Source: Dermabacter indicis | GTDB taxonomy: Bacteria; Actinomycetota; Actinomycetes; Actinomycetales; Dermabacteraceae | Length of the DNA: 64,000 nucleotides | Direction: 5' to 3' | Assembly: GCA_001403775.1 (NCBI GenBank) | Contig: CYUG01000011.1 | Coordinates: 556,900 to 620,899, forward strand | Shown: piece after piece, positions 1-9,236 of the stretch | Layout: the number at the start of each line of letters is the position of its first letter | Position numbering within the stretch: position 1 is the first letter of the stretch | Translations under genes and position numbers: made by a program | The notes under the pieces: model-generated | Database searches by the model: none | Told to the model about the DNA's origin: nothing | Seen by the model: only the letters and a program-made list of their open reading frames with translations

Positions 1-868
1 CCGAGGGGCGGTTCGGGGAATCGATCGGCTTCACGCGGTGTCGAGCGGGAGTGAAGTGCTCGAGCTCCTCGCTCGGCTCGCCCGTAAACTTCGCGGGGTT
101 CGCGCTTGCGTCCTTGGCGAGTTTGCCGAGATCGGAGAGGAAGGCCTCCGCGTCCATGACGAGACGGGCGGGTTCCTCACCCGCTGCACCCGCGCGGAAC
201 GCGAGCACGAGCTTCCCCTCGGGGCTGAAGGCCATCGCCGGGCCGTTGCCGTACGGGACGCTCTTTTCGATGAGCGCCTGATCGACCGCATTCGCATCGA
301 GCTTCGCTTCACCTGCCGCATGGTGCGCGGCCTTCGCGAAGTCACCCCACTTCGCCGCCTCAATGAGCGCCGTCGGGGCGAAGGACTGCTTCTTGCGGAC
401 GTCGTACCAGATCGTGCACGGCACATTCACATCCTCGCTGCCAAGGCTGCCGAGGACGGCCACGCCCACGACGTCCTGCGCGGCCGCGAGAATCGAGGCT
501 TCGATGCCGACCTTTTCGATATCTTCCCAGTGCGCCTCGCGAAGGAGACGGTTGCGCACAACCTCGGTGGCCTGGGTGAGATTGCGAGCCTGCGGGAAAC
601 GAGGGGTCGTGACGGTTTTACCCTCAGCTTCGGGATTGAGAGTCACGTCCGTCATCTCGAGGAACGAAGCGTCGACATTCGTCCACTCCGCCAACGGCTT
701 GGGGCTTTCGCTCGGCGACTGAGCGCCGCCACCCGCAGAAGAAGGCGTGCCGCCGCTCTTACCGTCCCCGGAGTTTGAGCAGGCCGCAAGACCCGCGATT
801 GCACCGGCCGAAAGCCCCGCGAGTGCGGTGCGGCGGCGAATGGGACGAGTACGAAAAACCGACGACAC
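1..868 (-). CDS. Secreted lipoprotein, 5' part only (C-terminus outside window)
   Basis: The reading frame starts at a GTG (868-866) behind an AAGGAAAG ribosome site and runs off the left edge without a stop. The first ~35 residues form a twin-arginine-like lipoprotein signal: a basic stretch PIRRRTAL, a hydrophobic AGLSAGAIAGL core and a lipobox ending LAAC followed by SNSGDG, then a Gly/Ser linker. The visible mature part (about 250 residues) is a soluble alpha/beta region resembling the RsiV/DUF3298-like domain that precedes polysaccharide deacetylase domains in some actinobacterial lipoproteins; that assignment is a guess, because the catalytic part would lie outside the window. Expected location is the outer face of the membrane. 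Confidence 0.7.
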   Translation of the reverse strand, partial: MSSVFRTRPIRRRTALAGLSAGAIAGLAACSNSGDGKSGGTPSSAGGGAQSPSESPKPLAEWTNVDASFLEMTDVTLNPEAEGKTVTTPRFPQARNLTQATEVVRNRLLREAHWEDIEKVGIEASILAAAQDVVGVAVLGSLGSEDVNVPCTIWYDVRKKQSFAPTALIEAAKWGDFAKAAHHAAGEAKLDANAVDQALIEKSVPYGNGPAMAFSPEGKLVLAFRAGAAGEEPARLVMDAEAFLSDLGKLAKDASANPAKFTGEPSEELEHFTPARHRVKPIDSPNRPS

Positions 869-1348
869 GATTCTTTCCTTCACAAACGAGAATGGACTTG
901 CGAGGTCGTTCGCGCTCCAGCGCGGTGAATAACGCCGCACGCGTGCCTCGCCGCCCACGAGTGTACTCCTGGGTCCCTCATGCGCCGTCAGAGCCGTGCG
1001 CGCACCGCCCCGGAATGTTCCCGGAGCAACTACTCGCTACTGCCCCCTACCTGACGCCCTCATCCGGTTTCAGGGTGGACCGAGGGTGAAGAAAAGAAAT
1101 CAGGCGAGCCGCCATGAGGGCTGCCATACCGTTTTCCTGCACCTGAAATACGCACGAAGGTTGGCTGACACAACGGCGAGGTGCCGAACAAGCAACCACA
1201 TCGGGGTGCACACGCACAATTCACGACAGGGGCGGGGTTGTCACCGGAACCCCAGACGGTACGAGCAAAATGTAACCCCGGCGATATAGCCGAGGCCAGT
1301 GATCGTTCCGGGGTCTTCGTAGATGACTATAACGTAGGGGGAGTCGCG
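869..1348. other. Gene-poor stretch with one copy of a short repeat
   Basis: No convincing gene lies here. The left part holds the promoter region of the leftward lipoprotein gene, and 1069-1148 is one copy of a short repeat found again at 2089-2167. The stretch just before the Abi gene carries its ribosome site (AGGGGGAG, 1336-1343). Nothing else was recognised. Confidence 0.5.
1069..1148 (+). repeat. Short repeat, copy A, left of the Abi gene
   Basis: About 80 bases that align almost without gaps to 2089-2167, with roughly ten mismatches over 72 aligned positions. The ends are imperfect inverted repeats: it begins TTTCAGGGTG and closes with CACCTGAAA. The shared middle includes GAGCCGCCATGAGG-like sequence. 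Together with copy B it brackets the Abi-type gene in direct orientation. It may be a miniature inverted-repeat element or the scar of an insertion. Confidence 0.65.
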
Positions 1349-2038
1349 ATGTCTACGGTTCCGGACGCCGTACCCAACTGCGGGGCGTGGAATGCGGATG
1401 AGATCTGTCGCTTCATTACATCGGAGCGCCTAGCATCGTATTTTACCGACACCGACGGGAGCGTCCGCCAAGCACTCCACCTATACGAGTGGAACATGAG
1501 AGCTTCAGCATCTGTCTTAGAGCTGACGTCGAAGGTGGAGGTGATCGTTCGAAATTTCCTTGACGCGTCACTCATCGCATGGGCCTCCACTCACCACCCA
1601 GGGACGTCGTGGTTCGATGCGGCGCCGCTAGACACGCATGCACAATCAGACATAGCAAAAGCGAGACGCCGGGCAACGCTGCATGGAAGACGGCCGGAGG
1701 TGCATGGAAGTGTGATCTCAGAACTCACATTGGGATTCTGGCGCTTTCTTGTCGAGTCGCGTTACCTCACCCGCCTCTGGGTACCGGCTTCTCATACTGC
1801 GTTTCCGCACGGGGCCAAAGATCTCCGCACACGACAAGAAGAAGTCGCGCTACGTATGAAGCAGCTCACCACCGTGAGAAACCGTGCCGCGCACCACGAG
1901 CCAATCCATCGCAGGGATCTGGGTCGGGACCTTCGGGCGGCTATAGATCTTGCATCGTGGGTTTCACCAGACGTCGGTGCTTGGGTGGCATCGAAGAATT
2001 CACTACAGAAACGCATCGAGGGCAAACCGCGACCTTGA
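1349..2038 (+). CDS. Abi-family (HEPN-like) abortive-infection candidate
   Basis: This 229-residue protein resembles the Abi/Abi_2-like family of phage abortive-infection factors. The strongest clue is the C-terminal motif RNRAAHHEP (residues 177-185), which fits the R-x4-H signature of HEPN ribonucleases (R177 and H182). Residues 55-75 (ELTSKVEVIVRNFLD) also match the conserved N-terminal helix of the family. The ATG at 1349 is preceded by AGGGGGAG; longer in-frame starts lack a ribosome site. It stands alone with no obvious antitoxin partner and is flanked by two copies of a short repeat, suggesting lateral acquisition. RNase activity and phage defence are inferred from the family, not demonstrated. 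Confidence 0.75.
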   Translation: MSTVPDAVPNCGAWNADEICRFITSERLASYFTDTDGSVRQALHLYEWNMRASASVLELTSKVEVIVRNFLDASLIAWASTHHPGTSWFDAAPLDTHAQSDIAKARRRATLHGRRPEVHGSVISELTLGFWRFLVESRYLTRLWVPASHTAFPHGAKDLRTRQEEVALRMKQLTTVRNRAAHHEPIHRRDLGRDLRAAIDLASWVSPDVGAWVASKNSLQKRIEGKPRP

Positions 2039-2088
2039 TCTCAAAGGCCACTCAAGACGAGAAAGTGGGAGGCCGACCTTTATCCCAG

Positions 2089-2167
2089 TTCAGGGTGGAC
2101 AGAAGGTGGACAAAAGAGACCAGGCAAGCCGCCATGAGGTCTGCCATGCCGTTTTTCCCCACCCTGA
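2089..2167 (+). repeat. Short repeat, copy B, right of the Abi gene
   Basis: Second copy of the element at 1069-1148. Here the terminal inverted repeats are cleaner: TCAGGGTGG at 2090-2098 and CCACCCTGA at 2159-2167 are perfect complements. It lies between the Abi stop codon and the tRNA-fMet terminator. Confidence 0.65.
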
Positions 2168-2180
2168 GTGGGTGGGCATG

Positions 2181-2222
2181 AAAAAGCGGCCCCTACGAGC
2201 TTGATACTCATGGGGGCCGCTA
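2181..2222 (-). terminator. Rho-independent terminator of tRNA-fMet
   Basis: On the minus strand an AGCGGCCCC / GGGGCCGCT stem is followed by TTTTT, directly downstream of the tRNA-fMet gene. Confidence 0.8.
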
Positions 2223-2225
2223 CTC

Positions 2226-2300
<75 letters not shown>

Positions 2301-2404
2301 TCGGTGATCTCTAATTTAGTAGGGTCACCCGGCGGAGTCTAGTTTTCAGCGGCTAAACGTTTCGTAGTTCACGTTCACGCCCCGTTCACGCTCCCGTTCC
2401 TTCG

Positions 2405-5400
2405 CTAATTGCCACCTCCGGCAAGCTGCGCGTTCGCGGCATCGGCCCGCTCGATCGCGTCCTTGAGGCGCTCTTGGGCCTCGCCGTACTTCGCCCAATC
2501 GCCCTCGGCGCGCGCCTTTTCAGCATCGTTCCACGCCGCATCGAGGTCTTTGAGCGCAGTATCGAGGTCGGCCTTCGGATTGCCCGAGCCGCCTTCGGGT
2601 GTCGTCGGTGCCGGTTGGTCGCTTGGCGCCTCGCTCGGCGCTTCGCTTGGGGCATCACTTGGCTTCGGAGCGACATCTCCACCGCCATCGCCGGCGGCGT
2701 TCGGGTCCGAGACCGCGTCCTCGACCGCCTTGGCTTCGCCGGTTGTGGGCACCTCGGCATCGCCCGCGCTCGCGCCCGAGTCGCCGCCGAAGACGGCATC
2801 AAGAGCTTCATCGAGCGTGTCGGCGTAGCCAACCTTGTCGCCGAAGCTCACGAGCACCTTGCGAAGCAGCGGGTATGACGTGCCGCCGCCCGAACTCGAG
2901 CTCATGACGTAAACCGGCTGCACGTACAGCAACCCGCCACCGACGGGAAGAGTCAGCAGGTTGCCGTTAATGACCTTCGAGTTGCCCTGGCGGAGCAGGT
3001 TCAGCTCGTTGGACACCTGCGGGTTCGAGTTGAAGGTGTTTTGCACCTGCCTAGGCGCGCTCACGGGATTCGAACTCGGGAGCACCAGGAGGGTGAGCTT
3101 GCCGAAGTCCTTCGCGGGATTGCCTGCTTTCGCCCCGGTTTCCGAGTTCACGGCGAGCATGCCCGTGAGGACGTCCTGACCGGACTCGGGAATGTAGCTC
3201 GAGGAAAGCGTGAATTGCGGCTCGCCTTCGCCCGGCATCTGCATCGTGAGGTAGTGCGGCGCTTGAAGCGGCGCGGAGCCACTCTCGTCTTCGCGCGCCT
3301 GCGTGGGGTCGGGGGTCGTTTGCCAGAAGTCCTGCCCCACGTAGAAGTCCTCGGCCTTATCGATGTGGTACTTGCCGAGAACGGACCGCTGCACCTTGAA
3401 GTAATCCGCGGGGTAACGCAAGTGGCTCATGAGGTCGCCCGAGATTTCACTCGAGGGTTTCACGGCGTGCGGGAAGGCCCCCTCCCACGCCTTGAGGATC
3501 GGGTCCTCCGTGTCCCACGCATACAGCGTCACGCTGCCATCAAAGGCGTCGACGGTTGCCTTGACCGAGTTGCGCATGTAGTTCACGCGACGCTCGCGCA
3601 GCCCGGCGGTGTCGGCACCGTTCACCTTCGAGTCGGTCACGACCTGATCGAAGTTGGTCGCTTGTGCGTACGGGTAGCGGTCGCTCGTGGTGTAGGCATC
3701 GATGACCCACTTGAGCTTGCCGTCCACGACCGCTGGGTACATCTCGGTGTCGAGGGACAGGAACGGCGCGACGGTTTTCACGCGCTGCTGCGGATCGCGA
3801 TCATAGAGAATCTGCGACTCTTCATTCACGTAGCTCGAAATGAGGATGTTGAACTCGCGGAACTTGATCGCGAACAGCATGCGGTTGAAGAAGTTGCCCA
3901 CGCTCGGGCCACCATTACCCGTGTAGGTGTTGGAGACCTGCCGGCCCTGGTCGTCTCCGTCCGTTCCGGACTGGTAGTCGAACTCCTGAGGATCGGATCC
4001 TTCGGGGGCACCCACAATCGAGTAGCTGGGCGAGTGGCGCCCGAAGTACACGCGCTCTTGGAACTTCCCGAGTTCGCCCGAGCCGGGGACGCCGGACTGG
4101 AAGAAGGCCGGTTCGCCATCGGTGCGGCGCTGATTACCGTAAGCCGCGGCAACGCCGAAGCCGTGCGTGTACACCACGTGCTGGTTGACCCACGACTGCG
4201 AGGCGAGCTCGAGTTTGTCGGGGCGAAGCTCACGCACGCCGATCACGGTGTCCTGCTTTTGCCCGTCGATTTCGTAGCGGTCCACGCTCAGCGTGTTTTC
4301 GAAGCCCCAGTAGCGGCGGTTCGCTTCGCGCTGGCCGAAGGTCGGCGAGACCACTGCCGGGTCAAGCAGGCGAATCTGCGCCGTGGTCGCGGCATCCTCG
4401 CGCAGCTGACCCGAGGTCGCCGTGGACTTTGCCCGGTACGACACTTCGTTGACGTCCTCGAGCCCGTACGCAGCGCGCGTGGCTGCCATGTTTTCCTCGA
4501 TAAACGGCTTTTCGAGGTTACGTTCGTTCGGCTCCACCTGGAAGGTTTGGATGAGGTACGGGTACACCATTCCGACGGCGACCGTGGACAGCACGATGAG
4601 GCCGGCCGCGGCGGCGGGCAGCTTCCAATTGCCTTTGAGGATCCACGCGAGCAAGAGCAGCGCGACGATGACCGCGGAAATCGCAAGGATGGTCTTGCCG
4701 GGAATGAGCGCGTGCACGTCGGTATACGCCGCGCCATCAAACTTTTCGTGCGAGGCCGTGAGCGTTCCATACCGCTCGAACCAGTGCTGCGCCGCGAGCA
4801 CAAACATGTAGGCCATCGCGATCACGCCCACGTGAGTGCGCGCCGCGCGGGTGAGCCTTAGGCCCTTCTTCTGGTCCCACTCGATGCCACCGTAAATAAA
4901 GTGGCCGAGCACCGTCGCGAACGCGCTCGTGAGGATCACAAAGTTCACGAGCCCGAGCGCGGTTTCAATCACGGGAAGCGTGAACACGTAGAATGCGATG
5001 TCCTTGTCAAACACCGGATCGGTTTTCCCGAACGGCGTTTGGTTGAGCATGAGCAGGATCTCTTGCCACTGGCGAGAAAGCGTGAGGCCACCGAAAACAC
5101 CGAGAACCACGGGCGCGGCGATCGTGATGATTTTCCTCAGCGGCTCAACGGCGTCGCGGAAGCCCGCGATCGCCACATCTTCGCGCGTCACGGGCACGAT
5201 CTGCGGCCGGTATTTGTAGCTCGCCCACAGGCACGCGAAGATTGGCGCCGCGACGGCCACGAGCCCGAGGAGGAACAAAAGCCCCTGCGTCACCCACTTC
5301 TTCACGAGGAAATCGTTGAAGCCAAGCTGGTCGAACCACATGTAGCTCGTCGCGACCTCGGCGAACCACGCAAAAGCCACGATGAGCGCGATGATCACGA

Positions 5401-5509
5401 TGATCGTGATCGTGAGCGGCGAGATCTTCTTCGCGCTCTTCTGGCTTGAGGAACCAGCGGGCTTGGGATTCGGCTGGGCAGCACCGGCAAAGGGGTTTGT
5501 GAAACTCAA
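2405..5509 (-). CDS. UPF0182 family membrane protein
   Basis: A 1,034-residue protein of the UPF0182 (COG1615) family, which is widespread in Actinobacteria and has no established function. The N-terminal third carries about seven hydrophobic segments, the first being LTITIIVIIALIVAFAW at about residues 35-51; a large, probably extracytoplasmic region with family blocks such as NERNLEKPFI and WVNQHVVYTHG follows. The C-terminal ~130 residues are low-complexity and acidic, with a short tandem APSEAPSEAPSD repeat and then a Glu/Ala-rich helix. The start is taken as TTG (5509) behind CCGAGG, giving MSFTNPFAG; a longer upstream form has no ribosome site. Divergent from the PPA1309 gene. Confidence 0.9.
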   Translation of the reverse strand: MSFTNPFAGAAQPNPKPAGSSSQKSAKKISPLTITIIVIIALIVAFAWFAEVATSYMWFDQLGFNDFLVKKWVTQGLLFLLGLVAVAAPIFACLWASYKYRPQIVPVTREDVAIAGFRDAVEPLRKIITIAAPVVLGVFGGLTLSRQWQEILLMLNQTPFGKTDPVFDKDIAFYVFTLPVIETALGLVNFVILTSAFATVLGHFIYGGIEWDQKKGLRLTRAARTHVGVIAMAYMFVLAAQHWFERYGTLTASHEKFDGAAYTDVHALIPGKTILAISAVIVALLLLAWILKGNWKLPAAAAGLIVLSTVAVGMVYPYLIQTFQVEPNERNLEKPFIEENMAATRAAYGLEDVNEVSYRAKSTATSGQLREDAATTAQIRLLDPAVVSPTFGQREANRRYWGFENTLSVDRYEIDGQKQDTVIGVRELRPDKLELASQSWVNQHVVYTHGFGVAAAYGNQRRTDGEPAFFQSGVPGSGELGKFQERVYFGRHSPSYSIVGAPEGSDPQEFDYQSGTDGDDQGRQVSNTYTGNGGPSVGNFFNRMLFAIKFREFNILISSYVNEESQILYDRDPQQRVKTVAPFLSLDTEMYPAVVDGKLKWVIDAYTTSDRYPYAQATNFDQVVTDSKVNGADTAGLRERRVNYMRNSVKATVDAFDGSVTLYAWDTEDPILKAWEGAFPHAVKPSSEISGDLMSHLRYPADYFKVQRSVLGKYHIDKAEDFYVGQDFWQTTPDPTQAREDESGSAPLQAPHYLTMQMPGEGEPQFTLSSSYIPESGQDVLTGMLAVNSETGAKAGNPAKDFGKLTLLVLPSSNPVSAPRQVQNTFNSNPQVSNELNLLRQGNSKVINGNLLTLPVGGGLLYVQPVYVMSSSSGGGTSYPLLRKVLVSFGDKVGYADTLDEALDAVFGGDSGASAGDAEVPTTGEAKAVEDAVSDPNAAGDGGGDVAPKPSDAPSEAPSEAPSDQPAPTTPEGGSGNPKADLDTALKDLDAAWNDAEKARAEGDWAKYGEAQERLKDAIERADAANAQLAGGGN

Positions 5510-5607
5510 CGGCGACCTCGGCTCACATCGTGGGGAACTATCGTGGGATGAGTACTCACCCCATCTTGAGGCAAGTGTCACTATTGTCCCAGTAAGGAGC
5601 AAACGCC

Positions 5608-6159
5608 GTGCATTCAGAAACGCGAGACCTCAACTTGAGCGAGACTGAAGGGGCTCTCGCCGCCGCGGTCCTCGAACTCGTGCGCCACACGCGCGAACAA
5701 GACTCCCCCGCCCCCGAACACCTCGCGCGTTTCGCTCTGTTCACGACCGAGGCCCTTCTCAAGGAACGCCCCGAACTTTCGCGCCTCCTCCCCCAAGAAA
5801 CACTCGACCTTGCAAGCGGCGACTCGCACCACCTCACAAGCATCGAGACCGGCACCCAGCACGCCGACGTCGCCGATGAACTCGAGAATGCCCTCTGGCC
5901 CGAAGGATGCGCGGGCGGCTACATTCAGGCCCGTATCCGCGGCGCGATCGACGGCTCCCCCGGCACCTCGCCCGCGCCGGTATTCGTCGCCGCAGGCGCC
6001 CTCACTACGGGCGAGACCTTCAGCGCCGTTGCCCGCGAAGGCGAAGACCTCCGCGTTGGCCGCGACCTCATCCCCGAACTCGTCGCGGCTCTACGCGCAA
6101 GCCTCGGTCTCGACTCGGCGGGCCCCCGCGACGATGCGCACAACCGGGAGGCGCGTTAA
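5608..6159 (+). CDS. PPA1309 family protein
   Basis: A 183-residue soluble protein of the actinobacterial PPA1309 family, of unknown function and commonly found beside the UPF0182 gene, as it is here (divergent, about 100 bases apart). Start is GTG at 5608 behind AAGGAG (5594-5599). The sequence is acidic, with no membrane segment or signal peptide and no recognisable catalytic motif. The constant pairing with UPF0182 suggests a shared role, but that is only inference from gene order. Confidence 0.85.
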   Translation: MHSETRDLNLSETEGALAAAVLELVRHTREQDSPAPEHLARFALFTTEALLKERPELSRLLPQETLDLASGDSHHLTSIETGTQHADVADELENALWPEGCAGGYIQARIRGAIDGSPGTSPAPVFVAAGALTTGETFSAVAREGEDLRVGRDLIPELVAALRASLGLDSAGPRDDAHNREAR

Positions 6160-6226
6160 GCGAGCAAGCGTCGGACCCCGCACCCGCGCATAAGCGCACG
6201 TGCGGAAACCGACGCTCCACCCGAGT

Positions 6227-6790
6227 TCAGGCGTAGCTGGGCTCCTTCACCTCGGCATGCGCCTCGAGGCCGTCCCCGTCGCGCGCAGCCCCGAAATCCG
6301 TATCGCCTGCCTCGCCGGCTTCGGTGCCCTCCAAAGCCGCGTCGACCTCCGACTCATCGGCCATCTCGTCTTCAATCTCCGGAGAGGTTGTGCGAACCTC
6401 CCCCGTGTTCTCATCCACCCACGAGGGCGCGCTCTTCGCGTACTGCGCGGTGCCGTACGTGAGGTCGATCGCCACGTGATCGGCGTGCATGAGCAGCTCC
6501 GTGCGCGTGTTGCCGTCGCGATCCTCCCACGTTTGCGTCACGAGACGGCCCGTGCACAGCAGCGGCTGGCCACGCTTGACTGACGCCACGACATTGTTCG
6601 CGAGCGATTCTCGGCGCACCTGCACACGCACGTACTCGGGCTTGCGCTCCTTCCATTCTTTCGCACGGACGTCGTAGTACCGATCGTTCACGGCGACGGT
6701 GACCGACGTGCGGCAGCCACCACCATCGAACTTGAAGATCGTGGCATCGGCGGTTGCGTTGCCCTGGATCGTCGTCATGATTGCGTTCAT
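6227..6790 (-). CDS. ssb: Single-stranded DNA-binding protein, secondary paralog
   Basis: A 187-residue OB-fold SSB: residues 5-110 (ITTIQGNATAD, TVAVNDRYYD, LLCTGRLVTQTWEDRDG) match the bacterial SSB core. The start at 6790 has AGGGGG upstream; a second possible ATG lies four codons in. The C-terminal part is acidic but ends EVKEPSYA and lacks the DDxPF tip by which primary SSBs recruit repair proteins. It also stands alone rather than in an rpsF-ssb-rpsR-rplI operon. Both points argue for a secondary SSB, perhaps used in recombination or competence. Confidence 0.9.
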   Translation of the reverse strand: MNAIMTTIQGNATADATIFKFDGGGCRTSVTVAVNDRYYDVRAKEWKERKPEYVRVQVRRESLANNVVASVKRGQPLLCTGRLVTQTWEDRDGNTRTELLMHADHVAIDLTYGTAQYAKSAPSWVDENTGEVRTTSPEIEDEMADESEVDAALEGTEAGEAGDTDFGAARDGDGLEAHAEVKEPSYA

Positions 6791-6973
6791 TGAAATTCCC
6801 CCTGGGATCGGTCGCCGCCCGGTGCGGCGCTCACCCACGAGCATGCCGCTCACGTGGACGCTCGGAAAGCGGCCGAGCACGGTTTGTGGAGGCGTCGTTC
6901 TTGTGGAGCACGAACCGCCCCGCATTCGGTGCTGCTCCGCGCTCCCGGTACACTGGATCCGCCCACGCGGCAT

Positions 6974-7046
<73 letters not shown>

Positions 7047-7052
7047 CGAAAA

Positions 7053-7083
7053 AGCGCCAGTGCCTTTCGCACTGGCGCTTTCG
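7053..7083 (+). terminator. Terminator after tRNA-Arg
   Basis: Perfect stem AGCGCCAGTGC / GCACTGGCGCT with a short loop, followed by a T-rich stretch, directly after tRNA-Arg. Confidence 0.75.
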
Positions 7084-7103
7084 CTTTATGGACCGTGTGT
7101 GGC

Positions 7104-8336
7104 TCAGTGGGCTCCCGGCTTGTGAGACACGATCGGGTTAGCGGCCTCGGACGACGGTCCCCTGACCTGCAGTGGTCGCATGTGTTCTGGCTCGGGATAG
7201 TTTTGGCCGAACGGGAAGCGACCAAACTGCTCTTCGCCGATCGCGTATCCCTCTGCGCGAGCGCGATCGAGCAACTCTAGAGCTTCTTCGGGAGTGGGGT
7301 ACTGCCCACTCCACGTGGAACCGGCCGGGAGGTACGAGTCGAAGATGCGGGTCTCCGGGCGCACGAACATGCGCCCTGGCTTCGAGCGATCGCGCAAGGC
7401 GTGCGCGCGCCACGTGATCATCGGGTGAGTCACGGAGAGATTCACGAGGTGGATCCACAGGCCCTTTTCGGTCGCGGCGCGGTCGGCCAGTTCGTGGACG
7501 TTGACGTGCGCATTGAGGTACTTGCCACCCGCGAGCACTGACATTGTGCCGGGGGCACCCTCGGGCACGTGCGCATACCCGTAGTTATCGGCACTGTACT
7601 CCTGGGCGCGCGAAAGCGCCTTTCCGAGAATCGGGATGCGCATCGTGAGGTTCGTGAAGAGAAGGCGGAAGTACGATGTGTGGCCCGCGGCGTGGTGCCC
7701 GACCTCGTGGGCGATCACAAAGCGCAAGGCCTCCGGGTCGCGAACTTTGCCGCCCACTTCGAACAGATCGGAATGGACACACACGTACCGGCGGAACCCG
7801 TGGCCCGCAGCGAAGGCGTTGATCACACCGCTGCCGGAGACGACATAGGCATCCGGGACGCGGCGCATGCCGAACTGTTCGGCGGCTTCTGCCACCATGC
7901 GGTAGCCCTCGGGGAACTGTGTGGGGCTCATGCGCACGCCCGACGCACGAAGCTGAGCGTACATGAGCGCACGGGCGATCCACAGGACCCACGGCACCAA
8001 CATGAAGATGACGAAGAGTTGAATGATGATGGAGACGGGACTGTACGGGTCCGAGAGGTCGCCGCCTCCTCCACCTTCGATTGCCGGCTGAATACTCGAC
8101 CATTTCCCGGTCGCGATCATGTAGATGATGATGCCGATGGCTGCGACCCACGCGGCTGCTGTGAGGCACGTGAGGACGATGCTCACAATGAACAGGGGGA
8201 TGTCCCACGGGTGGCGAAGCTTGAGGTCACCGAGGAGGCCGTGGCGGGTTGAGCCGTTAAAGAGGCCCGGCTTTCCCGCGGGTTTCTTGGACTCGCTTGG
8301 GGGCGACTGTGGTTGTGGCGATTCAGGCTCTGTCAT
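7104..8336 (-). CDS. M48 family membrane metallopeptidase
   Basis: A 410-residue zinc metalloprotease of family M48 (Ste24/HtpX-like). The Pro/Ser-rich N-terminus is followed by two hydrophobic stretches at about 46-75 and 101-125. The catalytic HEVGH motif is at 210-214 (zinc ligands H210 and H214, base E211), with the probable third ligand E246 in QEYSAD. The fold suggests a membrane-anchored protease with a cytoplasmic active site acting in membrane-protein quality control. The ATG is almost directly preceded by GAGGA, so the start could be used in a leaderless way. It is a single gene with no evident operon partner. Confidence 0.9.
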   Translation of the reverse strand: MTEPESPQPQSPPSESKKPAGKPGLFNGSTRHGLLGDLKLRHPWDIPLFIVSIVLTCLTAAAWVAAIGIIIYMIATGKWSSIQPAIEGGGGGDLSDPYSPVSIIIQLFVIFMLVPWVLWIARALMYAQLRASGVRMSPTQFPEGYRMVAEAAEQFGMRRVPDAYVVSGSGVINAFAAGHGFRRYVCVHSDLFEVGGKVRDPEALRFVIAHEVGHHAAGHTSYFRLLFTNLTMRIPILGKALSRAQEYSADNYGYAHVPEGAPGTMSVLAGGKYLNAHVNVHELADRAATEKGLWIHLVNLSVTHPMITWRAHALRDRSKPGRMFVRPETRIFDSYLPAGSTWSGQYPTPEEALELLDRARAEGYAIGEEQFGRFPFGQNYPEPEHMRPLQVRGPSSEAANPIVSHKPGAH

Positions 8337-8448
8337 TCCTCAACCATAACAACCGCCGCTTATCGGCCCTTAAAGAACGCAGGTGTGAAGCGCAATCATC
8401 GGTGCCCGCACGAGCGAAACCACGCCGGCGATCCGCGACGAAGAAGCA

Positions 8449-8489
8449 CGAGGGCGGGGCGCCGCATGCGCGACGCCCCGCCCTCGATA
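8449..8489 (-). terminator. Probable terminator of the superoxide dismutase gene
   Basis: A long GC-rich stem (CGAGGGCGGGGCG paired with CGCCCCGCCCTCG) sits just past the superoxide dismutase stop codon; the T-tract is weak. Confidence 0.6.
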
Positions 8490-8499
8490 CGACTGAGAA

Positions 8500-9129
8500 T
8501 CAGGCCACGGGGGTGATGAGACCCTTCGTCTGCGAGGTCGCGCGCGAGAAGCGCTCGGCGACATCGGCCCAGTCAACGATGTTCCAGAAGGCCTTCACGT
8601 AATCGGCCTTCACGTTCTGGTAGTCGAGGTAGAAGGCGTGCTCCCACATGTCGAGGAGGAGCAGCGGAACGGTCGCCGCGGCGAGGTTGCCCTGGTGGTC
8701 ATAGAGCTGCTCGATGATGAGCTTCTGGCCGAGCGAATCCCACGCGAGGATCGCCCAGCCGGAGCCCTGGATGCCGAGGGCCGCGGCGGTGAACTGCGCG
8801 CGAAGGCCATCGAACGATCCGAAGAATTCCTCAACGGCCTGAGCGAGCTCGCCCTCGGGCTTGTCGCCACCCTCGGGCGAGAGGTTCTCCCAGAAGATCG
8901 TGTGGTTCACGTGGCCCGCGAGGTTGAACGCGAGGTTCTTCTGAAGCTGGTTGATCGTGCCGAAATCGTCCTTGTCGCGAGCCTCGGCGAGCTTCTCGAG
9001 CGCCTGGTTTGCGCCGTTGACGTAGGTCTGGTGGTGCTTGTCGTGATGCAGCTCCATGATGCGGCCCGAGATCGAGGGCTCGAGAGCGGCGTAGTCGTAT
9101 CCGAGATCGGGAAGAGTGTATTCAGCCAT
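8500..9129 (-). CDS. sodA: Superoxide dismutase (Mn/Fe family)
   Basis: A 209-residue cytosolic Mn/Fe superoxide dismutase that converts superoxide to peroxide and oxygen. It opens with [15 protein letters not shown] and contains the ligand segments [13 protein letters not shown] (first His at ~28), NHTIFWENL (second His) and [12 protein letters not shown] (Asp and His), giving the complete H-H-D-H metal set. GGxGSGW-type sequence ([11 protein letters not shown]) is also present. The start ATG is at 9129 with AAAGGTGG upstream. Mn versus Fe preference cannot be read safely from sequence. A stem-loop follows the stop codon. Confidence 0.95.
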   Translation of the reverse strand: MAEYTLPDLGYDYAALEPSISGRIMELHHDKHHQTYVNGANQALEKLAEARDKDDFGTINQLQKNLAFNLAGHVNHTIFWENLSPEGGDKPEGELAQAVEEFFGSFDGLRAQFTAAALGIQGSGWAILAWDSLGQKLIIEQLYDHQGNLAAATVPLLLLDMWEHAFYLDYQNVKADYVKAFWNIVDWADVAERFSRATSQTKGLITPVA

Positions 9130-9236
9130 GGTGGCCACCTTTCTTCGACGCTGACGTGCGGGGCATGCGCAACGCATGCGCACAGTTCGAACCCTATCGA
9201 GTGCCTTTGGGTGTTCAGTGTGAACTCGGGTTTACG

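Noticed and set aside
3041-4861. 606-codon open frame on the plus strand
   Set aside because: Antisense to the UPF0182 gene; long antisense frames are common in high-GC coding DNA and the product looks like no protein family.
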